Of a stretch of DNA of 64,000 nt, positions 1 through 8,697 are shown piece by piece. The DNA lies in the NCBI RefSeq assembly GCF_024105665.1, contig NZ_JAAAMK010000004.1, forward strand, positions 231,487-295,486. Direction: 5' to 3'. Numbering within the stretch: the stretch's first letter is position 1; each line of letters starts with the position of its first letter. The notes below the pieces were generated by a model. The model worked only from the letters and a program-made list of their open reading frames with translations. It did not search any database and was not told the origin of the DNA. The position numbers were made by a program, and so were the translations under genes. The DNA is from Aliihoeflea aestuarii (GTDB lineage Bacteria; Pseudomonadota; Alphaproteobacteria; Rhizobiales; Rhizobiaceae).

Positions 1-2
1 GC

Positions 3-524
3 GCCATTGCCCTCGACTATACGGCAGGCTTCTTCAAATACCTGACCTCCACCTTGCCTCTCGACCCTTTGTCCTTCGACAACGTGATGGAACTGGCCCA
101 GGAAATCGCCGACAGCTTTGACGCGGCCGGCTGGAAACGGAGCAGGTACAATCCGGAGATCAGCCAGGAGACCTTTGGAGAGCGCAGCGTGGGCGGCAGG
201 TTCGAGATTCTCGGCCAATGGGTTCTGTGCAATGAGGACCCATTCTATGCTGCCATCAAAGTGCAGGACTTCAATAGCCTGCCGACCGCGCCGATGGTGC
301 CGCTGGTCCCTGGCCGCAGTCCTTCTGACGATCAACCGGATCGCTATCTGATCGAAGTGCAGTTCGGCGTTAAGGGTTTAAGTCTGGACAACGAACTCAC
401 CGAGCTTCGCGATGCCCGCCGCCTTGCGGTCAATGGCGACAAGACCACTGCGTTGACGCTGAACGACTGGATGGACGATCCTTCCTGGCGGCCTGACGGA
501 TGGCAGGGCAAGTTCGTCAAATAG
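3..524 (+). CDS. hypothetical protein, 3' part of a gene cut by the window edge
   Basis: The reading frame is open from base 3 to the TAG at 522-524, so this is probably the C-terminal 173 residues of a gene that starts outside the window. An internal TTG at 54 could be read as a start but has no need to be one. The protein is soluble and acidic, with no membrane segment and no motif I recognise. It is followed by a 124-base gap and then the convergent end of putP. No function is proposed. Confidence 0.55.
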   Translation, partial: AIALDYTAGFFKYLTSTLPLDPLSFDNVMELAQEIADSFDAAGWKRSRYNPEISQETFGERSVGGRFEILGQWVLCNEDPFYAAIKVQDFNSLPTAPMVPLVPGRSPSDDQPDRYLIEVQFGVKGLSLDNELTELRDARRLAVNGDKTTALTLNDWMDDPSWRPDGWQGKFVK

Positions 525-648
525 ACCTCTTCGACCGCTGGGTTGGCTTCGCGATGCTGCCAAGGAACGTGAGCGATTTCGGTGCGTGGCTGCACTTTTT
601 CGCAGGCGATCGAAATCCCGGCGGATCGCTCCGCCAGGCATCTTCGTC

Positions 649-2142
649 TCAGGCGCGGGCCAGTTCGCGGAATTCGCCCGCATCCTTCGTCGCCAGGCTG
701 ACCGCGAAGATCGCAGCCGTCGCGGCGAGGAAGCCGGGGATGATCTCGTAGACGCCGTCGCCGCCGAGGAACGAGGCGTTCCAGCCGAGCGCGATCCAGC
801 CGATGACCACGACCGAGCCCGTGACGAGACCGGCGATTGCGCCCGCCCCGGTCATGCGCGGCCAGGTGAGCGCAAGGAGGATCAGCGGCCCGAAGGCCGC
901 ACCGAAACCGGCCCACGCGTTGGCGACGAGACCCAGCACCTGCGATTCCGGATCTCGCGCGATGATCGCCGCCGTAACCGCCACGAGGACGACAGCGATG
1001 CGCCCGACCAGCACGAGCTCGGCATCGCCTGCCTCACGCCGCAGGAAGAGGTGATAGAAATCTTCCGTGAGCGAGGAGGAGGCGACTATGAGTTGCGAGG
1101 AGATCGTCGACATGATCGCCGCAAGAAGCGCGGCGAGCAGGAAACCGGTGATCAGCGGATGGAAAAGGACGTTGGAAAGGACGATGAAGATCGTCTCCGG
1201 GTCCGAAACCGATAGCCCCGCCCGCTCGGCGTAAATGCGGCCCAGGATACCGAGGCCGATCGCGCCGATGAGGGACACCGCCATCCACGACAGGCCGATC
1301 GCCGCCGCTTTGGGCGCGTCGGCTGCCGAACGCATCGCCATGAAGCGCACGATGATGTGCGGCTGGCCGAAATACCCAAGGCCCCACGCGATGGCCGACA
1401 GAAAGCCGATGAAGGTGATGCCGCTCGTCAGCGACAGGAAGCTCGGATCGATCGCGCCGATCGTCTCGGAGATACCGGACGCGCCGCCTACCGCCGGATC
1501 GAAGAACACGACGATAGGAATGAGGATTAGGGCAAGCATCATGATGCTGCCCTGAAGGACATCGGTGAGGCTGACGGCCATGAAGCCGCCGACGACCGAA
1601 TAGAGAAGCACGACGCCGAGCGTCAACCAGATGCCGATCGCGTAATCGCTGACGCCCGGAACGTCGATGAGATCGGCAAAGGCCGTTTCGAACAGGAGCC
1701 CGCCCGCGACGAGCCCGGAAGCCGTGTAGACCGCGAAGAAGACCACGATGATCGCAGCCGAAACCACGCGCAGCGCCCGCGCCCGGCTCGGGAAACGATT
1801 GGCGAGGAAGGCCGGAACGGTGAGTGCGTCGTCGTAGCGCTCGGTCTGCTCGCGCAGGCGCGGAGCGACGATGATCCAGTTGGCGAGCGCGCCGAGGAAG
1901 AGGCCGATGCCGATCCATGCCTCCACCAGGCCGGACACGTAAAGCGCGCCCGGAAGGCCGAGAAGCAGCCAACCGCTCATGTCGGAGGCGCCGGCCGACA
2001 ATGCGGCGACACCGGGGCTCAGACCTCGCCCGCCCAGAACATAGTGCTCCGAGGTCGCGGCGGCGTTGCGCCACGCATAATAGCCGATAGCGAGAGTCAG
2101 TCCGAAGTACAGCGCGAGGCTGATCCAGATACCGATATCCAT
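649..2142 (-). CDS. putP: sodium/proline symporter PutP (SSS family)
   Basis: A 497-residue polytopic membrane protein, the usual length for PutP, with about 13 hydrophobic segments. The N-terminal part carries the family signature region (YVLGGRGLSP, then GASDMSGWLLLGLPG near residues 36-67), and the body has the conserved AWGLGYFGQPHI and the ISSQLIVASS segment of sodium:solute symporters. It would import proline with sodium at the inner membrane. The ATG at 2142 is the natural start. No putA lies beside it. The upstream region holds two GAATAT-CCCGG-type palindromic motifs that might be control sites. Family assignment is firm; proline rather than another solute is inferred from overall similarity to PutP. 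Confidence 0.9.
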   Translation of the reverse strand: MDIGIWISLALYFGLTLAIGYYAWRNAAATSEHYVLGGRGLSPGVAALSAGASDMSGWLLLGLPGALYVSGLVEAWIGIGLFLGALANWIIVAPRLREQTERYDDALTVPAFLANRFPSRARALRVVSAAIIVVFFAVYTASGLVAGGLLFETAFADLIDVPGVSDYAIGIWLTLGVVLLYSVVGGFMAVSLTDVLQGSIMMLALILIPIVVFFDPAVGGASGISETIGAIDPSFLSLTSGITFIGFLSAIAWGLGYFGQPHIIVRFMAMRSAADAPKAAAIGLSWMAVSLIGAIGLGILGRIYAERAGLSVSDPETIFIVLSNVLFHPLITGFLLAALLAAIMSTISSQLIVASSSLTEDFYHLFLRREAGDAELVLVGRIAVVLVAVTAAIIARDPESQVLGLVANAWAGFGAAFGPLILLALTWPRMTGAGAIAGLVTGSVVVIGWIALGWNASFLGGDGVYEIIPGFLAATAAIFAVSLATKDAGEFRELARA

Positions 2143-2170
2143 GACGCCCTTCGAATTGGTTGCCGCCCCT

Positions 2171-2227
2171 CCGGAAGAATATCCCGGATCGCCTTTAAAC
2201 GATCAGCACTACACGGGAATATTCCCG
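2171..2227. promoter_or_regulatory. pair of related palindromic motifs upstream of putP
   Basis: A perfect 14-bp palindrome CGGGAATATTCCCG occupies 2214-2227. A related imperfect copy (CCGG ends around GAATATCCCGG) lies at 2171-2187. They sit 30-85 bases upstream of the putP start, where an operator would be expected. The rest of the 2143-2379 gap shows nothing else I can name. The binding protein is unknown. Confidence 0.35.
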
Positions 2228-2379
2228 GAGCCAACCATCGACGTGCCCGACCTGACCTGTCGCCCAGGCAATGAAGTTGCCGGAGTTCGACGGGTAGCCA
2301 GACGGCCACTCTTGACACCCGTTCGAGTACCGTCCGCTTTCTGGAAAAGGGCTGACGCTCATCGACATTTCAACTCGTA

Positions 2380-3257
2380 TCATTTGCCGACTAACTCGCG
2401 GAGATGAACCGGTATGCGTACCGTGAGTGAAAGTGCAATCTGTGCCATCGACTTTCCCAGCGGATAGCTTCGCAAACTGGCAATGCCGCCACCATCGAGC
2501 GCCCGCTCCATTACGAAATTGAACGCATTCACACCGGCAACATCAAATCGAGTGACCTTTCCCTGGACCAGATGCGACATATGGTTCGTCATTCGCTCCT
2601 CCGTGACCTCGCGTGCGATGTAGGGCAACAGGTCCGGATGGCGTGCGAAAGCTTCATAAGGAACCATGCCTTGGGTGCCCGGACGCATGGCGGGCAGGCA
2701 GGTTGCCCTCGTTGATGAAGGCATCGGACTTCTGCGCCGCCCAGCTCAGTGCAGTCTCGAGAAGCGAAGTCTGAACGATTCCGCCCGATCGCTTGCCGCC
2801 GTTGCATCAGCGAAAGCGCTCCCAGGACGACCCACATTCCTGACCCTGATCGCACAGGGAGGCCGGACCCAGATGCCCGAAGGCGGATATTTCGCAATAG
2901 ATCAACCTTGGATGTCGTTCGCAAAGAGACGGACCGGCGATTCCCAGTTTCTCGACCACACCGGGCCGGAGATTGTGCACGAGAATGTCTGCCCCCTCGA
3001 CGAGCCTATCGAACGCATCGAGGCCCCTTGCCGAAGTCAAATCGAGCGTGAGCGATTTCTTTCCGCGGTTGAAGATGTGGAATGTGAGCGCATCGCCATG
3101 GCGGAAATCCGCGCCCATTCGACGTGCATCATCGCCACCTTCCAAACGCTCGATCTTGATGACGTCCGCCCCTAGGTCGGCAAGAATGCTTCCGGCGAAC
3201 GGACCGGCGAGAACCTGGCCCAGTTCAAGAACCTTGATACCGGCAAGCGGTTTTCAT
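2380..3257 (-). pseudogene. decayed CaiB/BaiF CoA-transferase fused to an AtuA-type C-terminal domain remnant
   Basis: Pieces of a class III CoA-transferase lie in successive frames. ATG at 3257 is followed by an A-run with one extra A; correcting it restores LAGIKVLELGQVLAGPFAG and a family-typical N-terminal domain (frame open from 3145 to 2807). After GHLGPAS roughly 35-40 residues are missing, then GMWVVLGALSL, then in another frame GGIVQTSLLETALSW and NEGNLPARHASGHP, then VPYEAF in a fourth frame. This last frame (2380-2724) runs straight into a different family, the ferredoxin-like C-terminal domain of AtuA-type proteins (LVQGKVTRFDVAGVNAFNF, ALDGGG, LGKSMA). At least three frame changes and two deletions are needed, so no intact product is possible. 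The original was probably two adjacent genes of one acyl-CoA catabolic operon. Divergent from a LysR gene that is also broken. Confidence 0.8.
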
Positions 3258-3337
3258 GATGTGTCGGGCAAACTCTCCTTCAAGCCAACATCGCCCATGT
3301 GGTATCGGGATCAAATGATGCAGAGAAGTGATTTATC

Positions 3338-3347
3338 CTGATATCAG
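3338..3347. promoter_or_regulatory. candidate LysR-type operator
   Basis: CTGATATCAG is a perfect 10-bp palindrome between the divergent CoA-transferase remnant (start 3257) and the LysR gene (ATG 3394). LysR regulators usually bind an interrupted palindrome of the T-N11-A kind in exactly this position. This is inference from position and symmetry only. Confidence 0.3.
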
Positions 3348-3393
3348 TGATAGTCTAAACGCATCGTCAGGTTTGAATTCGAGGCAATTGATC

Positions 3394-4351
3394 ATGCGCA
3401 TCGCTATCAATCCGGCACACCTAAAGGCCTTCCTCAATGTCGCCGACACGGGCAGTTTCCGCAGAGCATATGCGCTTTCGTTTGTTTCCCAGCCAGCGCT
3501 CAGCAGAACGATCGTGAACATGGAAGCTGTGATCGGCGCGCCTCTTCGATCGGGACACATGCAGCGTCGCACTCACTGCCGCCGGCGTTGAATTGTTGCC
3601 GATGGAGCGGCGCATCGTTGCCGAATTCGACGACAGCTTTTCCGACCTCGTCCAATTCGTCGAGGGACGACGGGGGCGTATCATCGTCGGCACGCTGCAA
3701 TCGCTAGGCGTACATATCCTGCCTGCGCCCATGGCTCGGTTCAGGCGGACATATCCCGACGTGCAGTTCCGGGTGCTTGGACGCACCGCCTCCGTGCTGG
3801 CCGACGCGATCGAAGCCGGAGACGTCGATTTCGCGCTCAGCACGCGACCGACGGTGACCGGGCAGTTGAACTACACCGAACTCGCCAAGGACGATTTCGT
3901 CCTTGTCTGCAGGGAAGACGATCCGTTGGCGCGGGAGACGGCGCTGCCCTGGGAGATTTTCGCACGCTATCCCTTGGTGGCAACGCCGCCGTCGAGCAGC
4001 ATTCGACCGTTGACCGACGCTACTTTTCGGGAGGCGGGCCTGTCGATAACCCCTGCCTACGAATGCGATGGCGAGTTGTCGATCTGCGCCGCGATGATCC
4101 GAGAGGGGCTTGGAATCACAGCAGTTCCCCGCTTAGCGATGAGTCTATTGGGCACTGACGCCCTCGCTGCCATCCCCTTGTGCAAACCGTCTACGGGAAG
4201 AAGCATCGGGCTCATTCAACATATGGGGTGCAGCCTTTCGACCGCTGCGACGCGATTTCGTGATCAATTGGAGAATACCATTGGACGCTGCGCTAAAGCG
4301 CATTCATGCCCCCCCAATCCAACAATGCGATCGAAATCCTTCTCAATATAG
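3394..4351 (+). pseudogene. LysR-family regulator with a frameshift in the helix-turn-helix domain
   Basis: The frame from ATG 3394 encodes a LysR winged-helix start (AFLNVADTGSFRRA, VSQPALSRTI) and leaves register at about 3541. From there the frame ending at 4351 continues with LFDRD, LTAAGVELLPMERR and the linker helix, then a complete periplasmic-binding-like effector domain (GRIIVGTLQSLG, GDVDFALSTRP, ICAAMIREGLGITAVPR). The register change fits loss of two bases in the codon before LFDR. About 318 residues would result if repaired, normal for the family. Divergent from the CoA-transferase remnant, which it presumably controlled. A sequencing error could explain this lesion alone, but the neighbouring decay makes true pseudogenisation more likely. 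Confidence 0.8.
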
Positions 4352-4399
4352 AAAATCTAATATACTTCTAGCAGCTATCGAACGGCAACGCGACTCCGG

Positions 4400-5593
4400 C
4401 TAACGCTTATGCCCAACGATTGCATTCATGCCATCAATGAATCGCTCGTTCGAAAACAAGCTGGCGCGCTGCTCGCACTTTTGGCGCATGTCGCGCGCCT
4501 TGGCAGAAGTCAGTTTCGTGACGGCGGCCGCGATATCGTCCGCCGTGAAATCTGGGGCCAGAAGGGTCCCAGTCGTTCCGTGCAGGATGGTTTCGCGCAA
4601 GCCCCCCTCCCGAACTCCGATCACCGGCTTGCCAGCGGACATGGATTCTACGGGTGACATCCCAAAATCCTCCTCCACGGGGACATAGATGCTGGCGATG
4701 GAGCGGCCCACGAGTTCGCGTAGCTGTTCTTCGCCGACCCAGCCCGTAAAGTGGATGTTGGACGCGCCTGCCGCGCGCGCCCTCAAAGCTTCGAGTTCGT
4801 CTCCGCCCGACGCCACGACAAGCTTTTTCTCAGGCATTTTGAGAAAGGCATCCACGATCTTATCGACACGTTTCAGCCTGGAGAGCCGCGCGGTAGATAG
4901 ATAATAATCGTCCTGCCCGAGCCATCTGAAGCGGTTCGTGTCGCATGGCGGGTAGACGACGATACTGTCGCGACCAAGGTAGTGGGCCACCCGATCGCGA
5001 ACCGTATTCGAATTCGCAATGATGACATCCATGCGTTCGACGGCGCGTAGATACTCCCGCTGGTAGAACGTCAAAGCGGCGCCTCGGACGATGCTGCCCG
5101 CCGTTACGGCTTTAGGTTGGAAATCGCTCCGCTGATCGTACAGAAACCGCGGCGGTGTATGGCAATAGTAAATGTTCGTGCCTTCGAGGCGCTTGGAAGG
5201 CGCGGCAAAGGGGGCGGTCACACCCGCAAAAATGCGCGTATCGAAACGGGCCGCCTGCCTGCGGGCCAAGGAAAAACGCAAGGCGAGAGCGCCGACCCGA
5301 ACAACCGGGCGGCGTAGAACGCGCGGCAAGTCGAGATTGATTTGCCCTGCCGGGTACATGCCTTCGTCGTATGATGTCTCATCGCGGTACCCGAACATCA
5401 TCGTTGCGTTCAGAGATTCGGCGAGAACGAGCGCAAGCCGCTCCCCGCCACCGCGTATGGCGAAATAATCGTGCACCAGAAGCGGATGAGCATTTGCCAT
5501 TAGCGTGCCGTAGCCATCAAGGGTATTGAATCCGCAACAGGTTTCGGGTCGAGACAGACAGAACGACTGCATCTGTTTGTCGCTGTGTTGCAT
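4400..5593 (-). CDS. GT4-family glycosyltransferase
   Basis: GT-B fold retaining glycosyltransferase of the group 1 (GT4) type. The N-terminal domain has the glycine-rich acceptor loop (AIRGGGERLALVLAE near residue 44) and the C-terminal donor-nucleotide domain has the E-x7-E motif (EEDFGMSPVE, residues 307-316) followed by SAGKPVIG. Two starts are possible: ATG 5593 (397 aa) or ATG 5500 (366 aa). The latter gives an N-terminus beginning just before the beta-strand LLVHDYF and is more family-like. No other sugar genes are adjacent, so the acceptor (capsule, LPS or other surface glycan) cannot be named. It faces a small gene across a 14-bp AT-rich palindrome. Confidence 0.8.
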   Translation of the reverse strand: MQHSDKQMQSFCLSRPETCCGFNTLDGYGTLMANAHPLLVHDYFAIRGGGERLALVLAESLNATMMFGYRDETSYDEGMYPAGQINLDLPRVLRRPVVRVGALALRFSLARRQAARFDTRIFAGVTAPFAAPSKRLEGTNIYYCHTPPRFLYDQRSDFQPKAVTAGSIVRGAALTFYQREYLRAVERMDVIIANSNTVRDRVAHYLGRDSIVVYPPCDTNRFRWLGQDDYYLSTARLSRLKRVDKIVDAFLKMPEKKLVVASGGDELEALRARAAGASNIHFTGWVGEEQLRELVGRSIASIYVPVEEDFGMSPVESMSAGKPVIGVREGGLRETILHGTTGTLLAPDFTADDIAAAVTKLTSAKARDMRQKCEQRASLFSNERFIDGMNAIVGHKR

Positions 5594-5678
5594 CGAACTC
5601 CGTTAGCCGCAACCCGTCACGCCGGGTTATGACCTGATTGCACCGGCAAGCGAGAGCACGTCACATCCGAAGAATTTA

Positions 5679-5692
5679 AGTAAAATTTTACT
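5679..5692. promoter_or_regulatory. AT-rich perfect palindrome between divergent genes
   Basis: AGTAAAATTTTACT is a perfect 14-bp palindrome located between the leftward glycosyltransferase gene and the rightward small gene at 5808. In this G+C-rich sequence such an AT-rich symmetric stretch in a divergent promoter stands out as a possible operator. No regulator is identified. Confidence 0.35.
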
Positions 5693-5807
5693 ACAATCCA
5701 TGCTTTCGATGGCGCGTTCGGCGCATTTGAGGAACCATCACCGCTACGTCCCGGTTGTTCGTGTGCAAATGAAGGTTCATGTCATGTGTACAAGGAAGCG
5801 AGTTGAG

Positions 5808-5984
5808 ATGAGAGAGCCACAGCTTTCGACCCTGATCGCCAAGGAGTTGCGTTCGGAAACGAACCGACGATTCCTCGCACACATGCCCGCCTTCAAGGCG
5901 GAGCAGACTATTCCCGACAATCTGCGTGCGCTTTTGGAGCGGCTGGAAAACGCGGAACGGGGACCCCGCGCCGTTCGTCATTGA
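5808..5984 (+). CDS. small protein of unknown function, weakly NepR-like C-terminus
   Basis: A 58-residue charged protein. The ATG at 5808 is preceded by AAGGAAG at a suitable distance; longer in-frame starts back to 5700 lack such a site. The segment AELR/KELR followed by IPDNLRALLERLENAE resembles the closing half of NepR-type anti-sigma factors (PVPDRF-LL-LE), but the spacing between the halves is longer and no EcfG sigma or PhyR gene is nearby. It is followed by a strong bidirectional terminator, which supports a real transcript. Function is not established. Confidence 0.55.
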   Translation: MREPQLSTLIAKELRSETNRRFLAHMPAFKAEQTIPDNLRALLERLENAERGPRAVRH

Positions 5985-6007
5985 TCGGGCCTGACGACAT
6001 CCCATAA

Positions 6008-6033
6008 AAAAGGCGGCCTATCGGCCGCCTTTT
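6008..6033. terminator. bidirectional rho-independent terminator
   Basis: An 11-bp perfect stem (AAAAGGCGGCC / GGCCGCCTTTT) with a 4-base loop lies between the stop of the small gene (5984) and the stop of rpsU (6051). The A- and T-runs on either side let it work in both directions for these convergent genes. Confidence 0.85.
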
Positions 6034-6050
6034 CGATTCGCAATAGCATT

Positions 6051-6320
6051 TTACGCAGCGGACGTCTCGGGACGCGCCGGTCGACCCGTCGGACGGGCCG
6101 GCTTCTTCTTCATCGGCAGCAGACCTTCGCGCTGCGCCTGCTTGCGGGCGAGCTTGCGCGACCGGCGCACGGCTTCCGCCTTCTGGCGGGCGCGCTTTTC
6201 CGACGGCTTCTCATAGGCGCGGCGCGCCTTCATCTCACGGAAGATGCCTTCGCGCTGCATCTTCTTTTTCAGCGCGCGGAGCGCTTGCTCGACATTGTTT
6301 TCACGTACGACGACCTGCAA
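6051..6320 (-). CDS. rpsU: 30S ribosomal protein S21
   Basis: An 89-residue basic protein with the S21 core [27 protein letters not shown] and [18 protein letters not shown], and a lysine/proline-rich C-terminal tail typical of alphaproteobacterial copies. It binds the 30S platform and aids initiation. The frame remains open upstream to 6494, but the family starts at the residue before QV. That codon is TTG (6320), with AGGA about 10 bases upstream, so a TTG start is chosen. It ends in a shared bidirectional terminator. Confidence 0.93.
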   Translation of the reverse strand: MQVVVRENNVEQALRALKKKMQREGIFREMKARRAYEKPSEKRARQKAEAVRRSRKLARKQAQREGLLPMKKKPARPTGRPARPETSAA

Positions 6321-6516
6321 TGTGATCCTGTCCTTTCTCGAATTGAAATGGCATCGGCGACCGCGAGACGCGGACCGATGCAGCGTATTGTGCCGGAAGG
6401 AACCGACCGAACACCTCAAAGCCACGGCGGGCCTGCCATGAATCTGTGTCCATGGCGGAGGGTGGATGCCCTCTATATAGGCGCTTTCGCGCAAAAGGCA
6501 AAGTCAGGGCTTCAGG

Positions 6517-8544
6517 TCAAAGAGGCAAGCCGCGGCGACGGGAATGCGGATCGCCGATCAGGGACGTGGCGCTGGTCGGACGGCCGAGCAGATAGCCCTG
6601 CACGGTATCGATGCCGAATTCGCGGACGAGTTCGAGTTGCGCCCGGCTTTCCACGCCTTCGACGAGAATCTTGGGGCCACGGTTGCGCAGGAGGCGGATG
6701 ATGTCGTCGAGCATCGCGCGGCCGCGCGCGGTGCCGGCATCGTGCAGGAAGGATCGGTCGATCTTCACCGTGTCGAACTCGATAAGCCGCAGCCAGGACA
6801 GGCCGGCGAAGCCGGTGCCGAAATCGTCCAGCCAGATCTCGACGCCGAGAAGCCGCAGATCGTGGATGCAGTGGATGATGTCGGAATGGATTTCCATCTC
6901 CATGCCTTCGGTGATCTCGAAGGCGAGACGGTTGCCGGCGACGCCGGTCTTGACCAGGATCGAGGCGACGGATGCCGCGAAGCCGGGCATTTTGAGCTGC
7001 AACGGCGACACGTTGACCGTCGCGATGGGGATGTCGGACCGCAGGAGCAAATCGCGGCATACGGTTTCGATAGACCAGCGCCCCAGATCGATGATTGCGC
7101 CGGTCCGCTCGGCGACCGGAATGAATTGCGCTGGCGAGATCGCGAGGCCGTCGAGGCTGCGCAAGCGCATCAGGGCCTCGGCCGCGACAACGTCGCCGCT
7201 CTGGACGTCCTCGATCGGTTGATAGACCAGCGAAACCAGATCCTTTTGAAGGGCGATCCGCAAAAGGGCGGCGATGTTCTCGCTGTCGTCGATGCCTTCG
7301 AAATCCGCCGGATCGAAAATCCGGATGCAGTTGCGACCGCTCGCCTTGGCCAGATAAAGAGCGCGGTCGGCCTCGTAGATCGTGTGTTCGAGCTTCGAAC
7401 CTTCGTAGCAACGGACGATCGACGCGCCGACGCTGACCGTCACGACCGAGGTGCCGTCGCGGCGCTGTTCGTGCGGCAAGGCAAGCGTCTCGACGGTGCG
7501 ACGAATGTCCTCGGCGAGTGCTTCCAGTTCGTCCGCTCTGGAAATAGCGGCGAGAACAATGAATTCCTCACCACCATAGCGGCCGATCATGGCATCGCGT
7601 CTTGCGGTCGGGGCACGCAATGCGTCGGCCACTTCCGTCAGACACCGGTCGCCTTCCTGATGGCCGTAGAAATCGTTGAACCGCTTGAAGAAATCGACAT
7701 CGACCAGAAGCACCGCGAAATATGTGCGGTTTTTCTCGAAATCGTTCCAGAGGATGTGCATGCGCTCGTCGATCGCGCGCCGGTTGTGCAAGCCGGTCAG
7801 CGGATCGGCCCGCGACAATCGATAAAGGGCCTCGCCGCGCTCATCGGCGGCCTGCTGCTGCAACCGTGCCTCGAGCGCGTTCAGGAAGACGTTGAACCGC
7901 TCGATATTCAGCTTGAGGTTCACATAGCAGGTGAAGACGAAGCACGACAGATAGAACGATGAGAGTGCAAAGCGGTACGCAAAGGACCCTGGAATAAGGG
8001 CCAGAGCGATGAAGAACGCGACGAGGATCACCGCCGAGGCGATCAACGAGATGGAGAATCGCAGACTGAAGAAGAGGTTCGCACCCATCATGAAGATCGA
8101 GCCGAAGATCATGAAATAGGAGAAGTTCTGGATTTCCTCGGTGCGCAGCGCGGGGATCAGCCACAGCGAATAGCCTGCCGCAAGCGCTGTCGCGCAAACG
8201 ATTTCGAGCCAGACGATGCGGGCGCCCTGCTTGTAGAGCAGTTCGAAGACGAGGATCGACAGGATGCCGACGCTAAAACGCATCGCAATCACGTCGCGCG
8301 CCACGTCCGGAATGAGGACCAGATCCGCAACGCTGAACGAAATATACGCGAGTACGGCGATCCACAGCCCCTGCCGCGCGGCCTGCGCCTGGGCCACCGC
8401 GCGATCCTCGGCATAAAGCGCGCGCAGTTTCTTCCTGGGAAAATCGCGCGCATGCGAGGTTCGGGACAGTTGGCCGGCGGCGCCGTCGTCAGCGTCAGTC
8501 CGCGCGACATTATCCGCGAATGTCTGTGAGGCCGTTTTGATCAT
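6517..8544 (-). CDS. membrane GGDEF-EAL cyclic-di-GMP signalling protein
   Basis: 675 residues. About six transmembrane helices at residues 60-210 form an unnamed sensor region, followed by a short coiled segment, a GGDEF domain (GRYGGEEF, active motif GGEEF at 324-328) and an EAL domain (EAL at 456-458, DDFGTG at 573-578, KIDRSF at 594-599, EGVES near the end). Both catalytic signatures are intact, so it could make and hydrolyse cyclic di-GMP at the inner membrane. The position of the usual inhibitory RxxD site before GGEEF reads ARRD (314-317), so the canonical I-site arginine is missing. Divergent from a methyltransferase gene at 8698. Which activity dominates cannot be read from sequence. 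Confidence 0.92.
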   Translation of the reverse strand: MIKTASQTFADNVARTDADDGAAGQLSRTSHARDFPRKKLRALYAEDRAVAQAQAARQGLWIAVLAYISFSVADLVLIPDVARDVIAMRFSVGILSILVFELLYKQGARIVWLEIVCATALAAGYSLWLIPALRTEEIQNFSYFMIFGSIFMMGANLFFSLRFSISLIASAVILVAFFIALALIPGSFAYRFALSSFYLSCFVFTCYVNLKLNIERFNVFLNALEARLQQQAADERGEALYRLSRADPLTGLHNRRAIDERMHILWNDFEKNRTYFAVLLVDVDFFKRFNDFYGHQEGDRCLTEVADALRAPTARRDAMIGRYGGEEFIVLAAISRADELEALAEDIRRTVETLALPHEQRRDGTSVVTVSVGASIVRCYEGSKLEHTIYEADRALYLAKASGRNCIRIFDPADFEGIDDSENIAALLRIALQKDLVSLVYQPIEDVQSGDVVAAEALMRLRSLDGLAISPAQFIPVAERTGAIIDLGRWSIETVCRDLLLRSDIPIATVNVSPLQLKMPGFAASVASILVKTGVAGNRLAFEITEGMEMEIHSDIIHCIHDLRLLGVEIWLDDFGTGFAGLSWLRLIEFDTVKIDRSFLHDAGTARGRAMLDDIIRLLRNRGPKILVEGVESRAQLELVREFGIDTVQGYLLGRPTSATSLIGDPHSRRRGLPL

Positions 8545-8697
8545 TTGACTTCAGCGTCCCGACGGGTCGATCGCCCCACTTCAGCAGCCGGATATCCGGT
8601 ATTCCCTGTCTAAATTTGACCTCAATGAGCAAAAAGCCGGTTAAGCGCGCTAGCCGTTACTCAATCTTTACAATTATAGTTGATGTTTGCCTAATTT

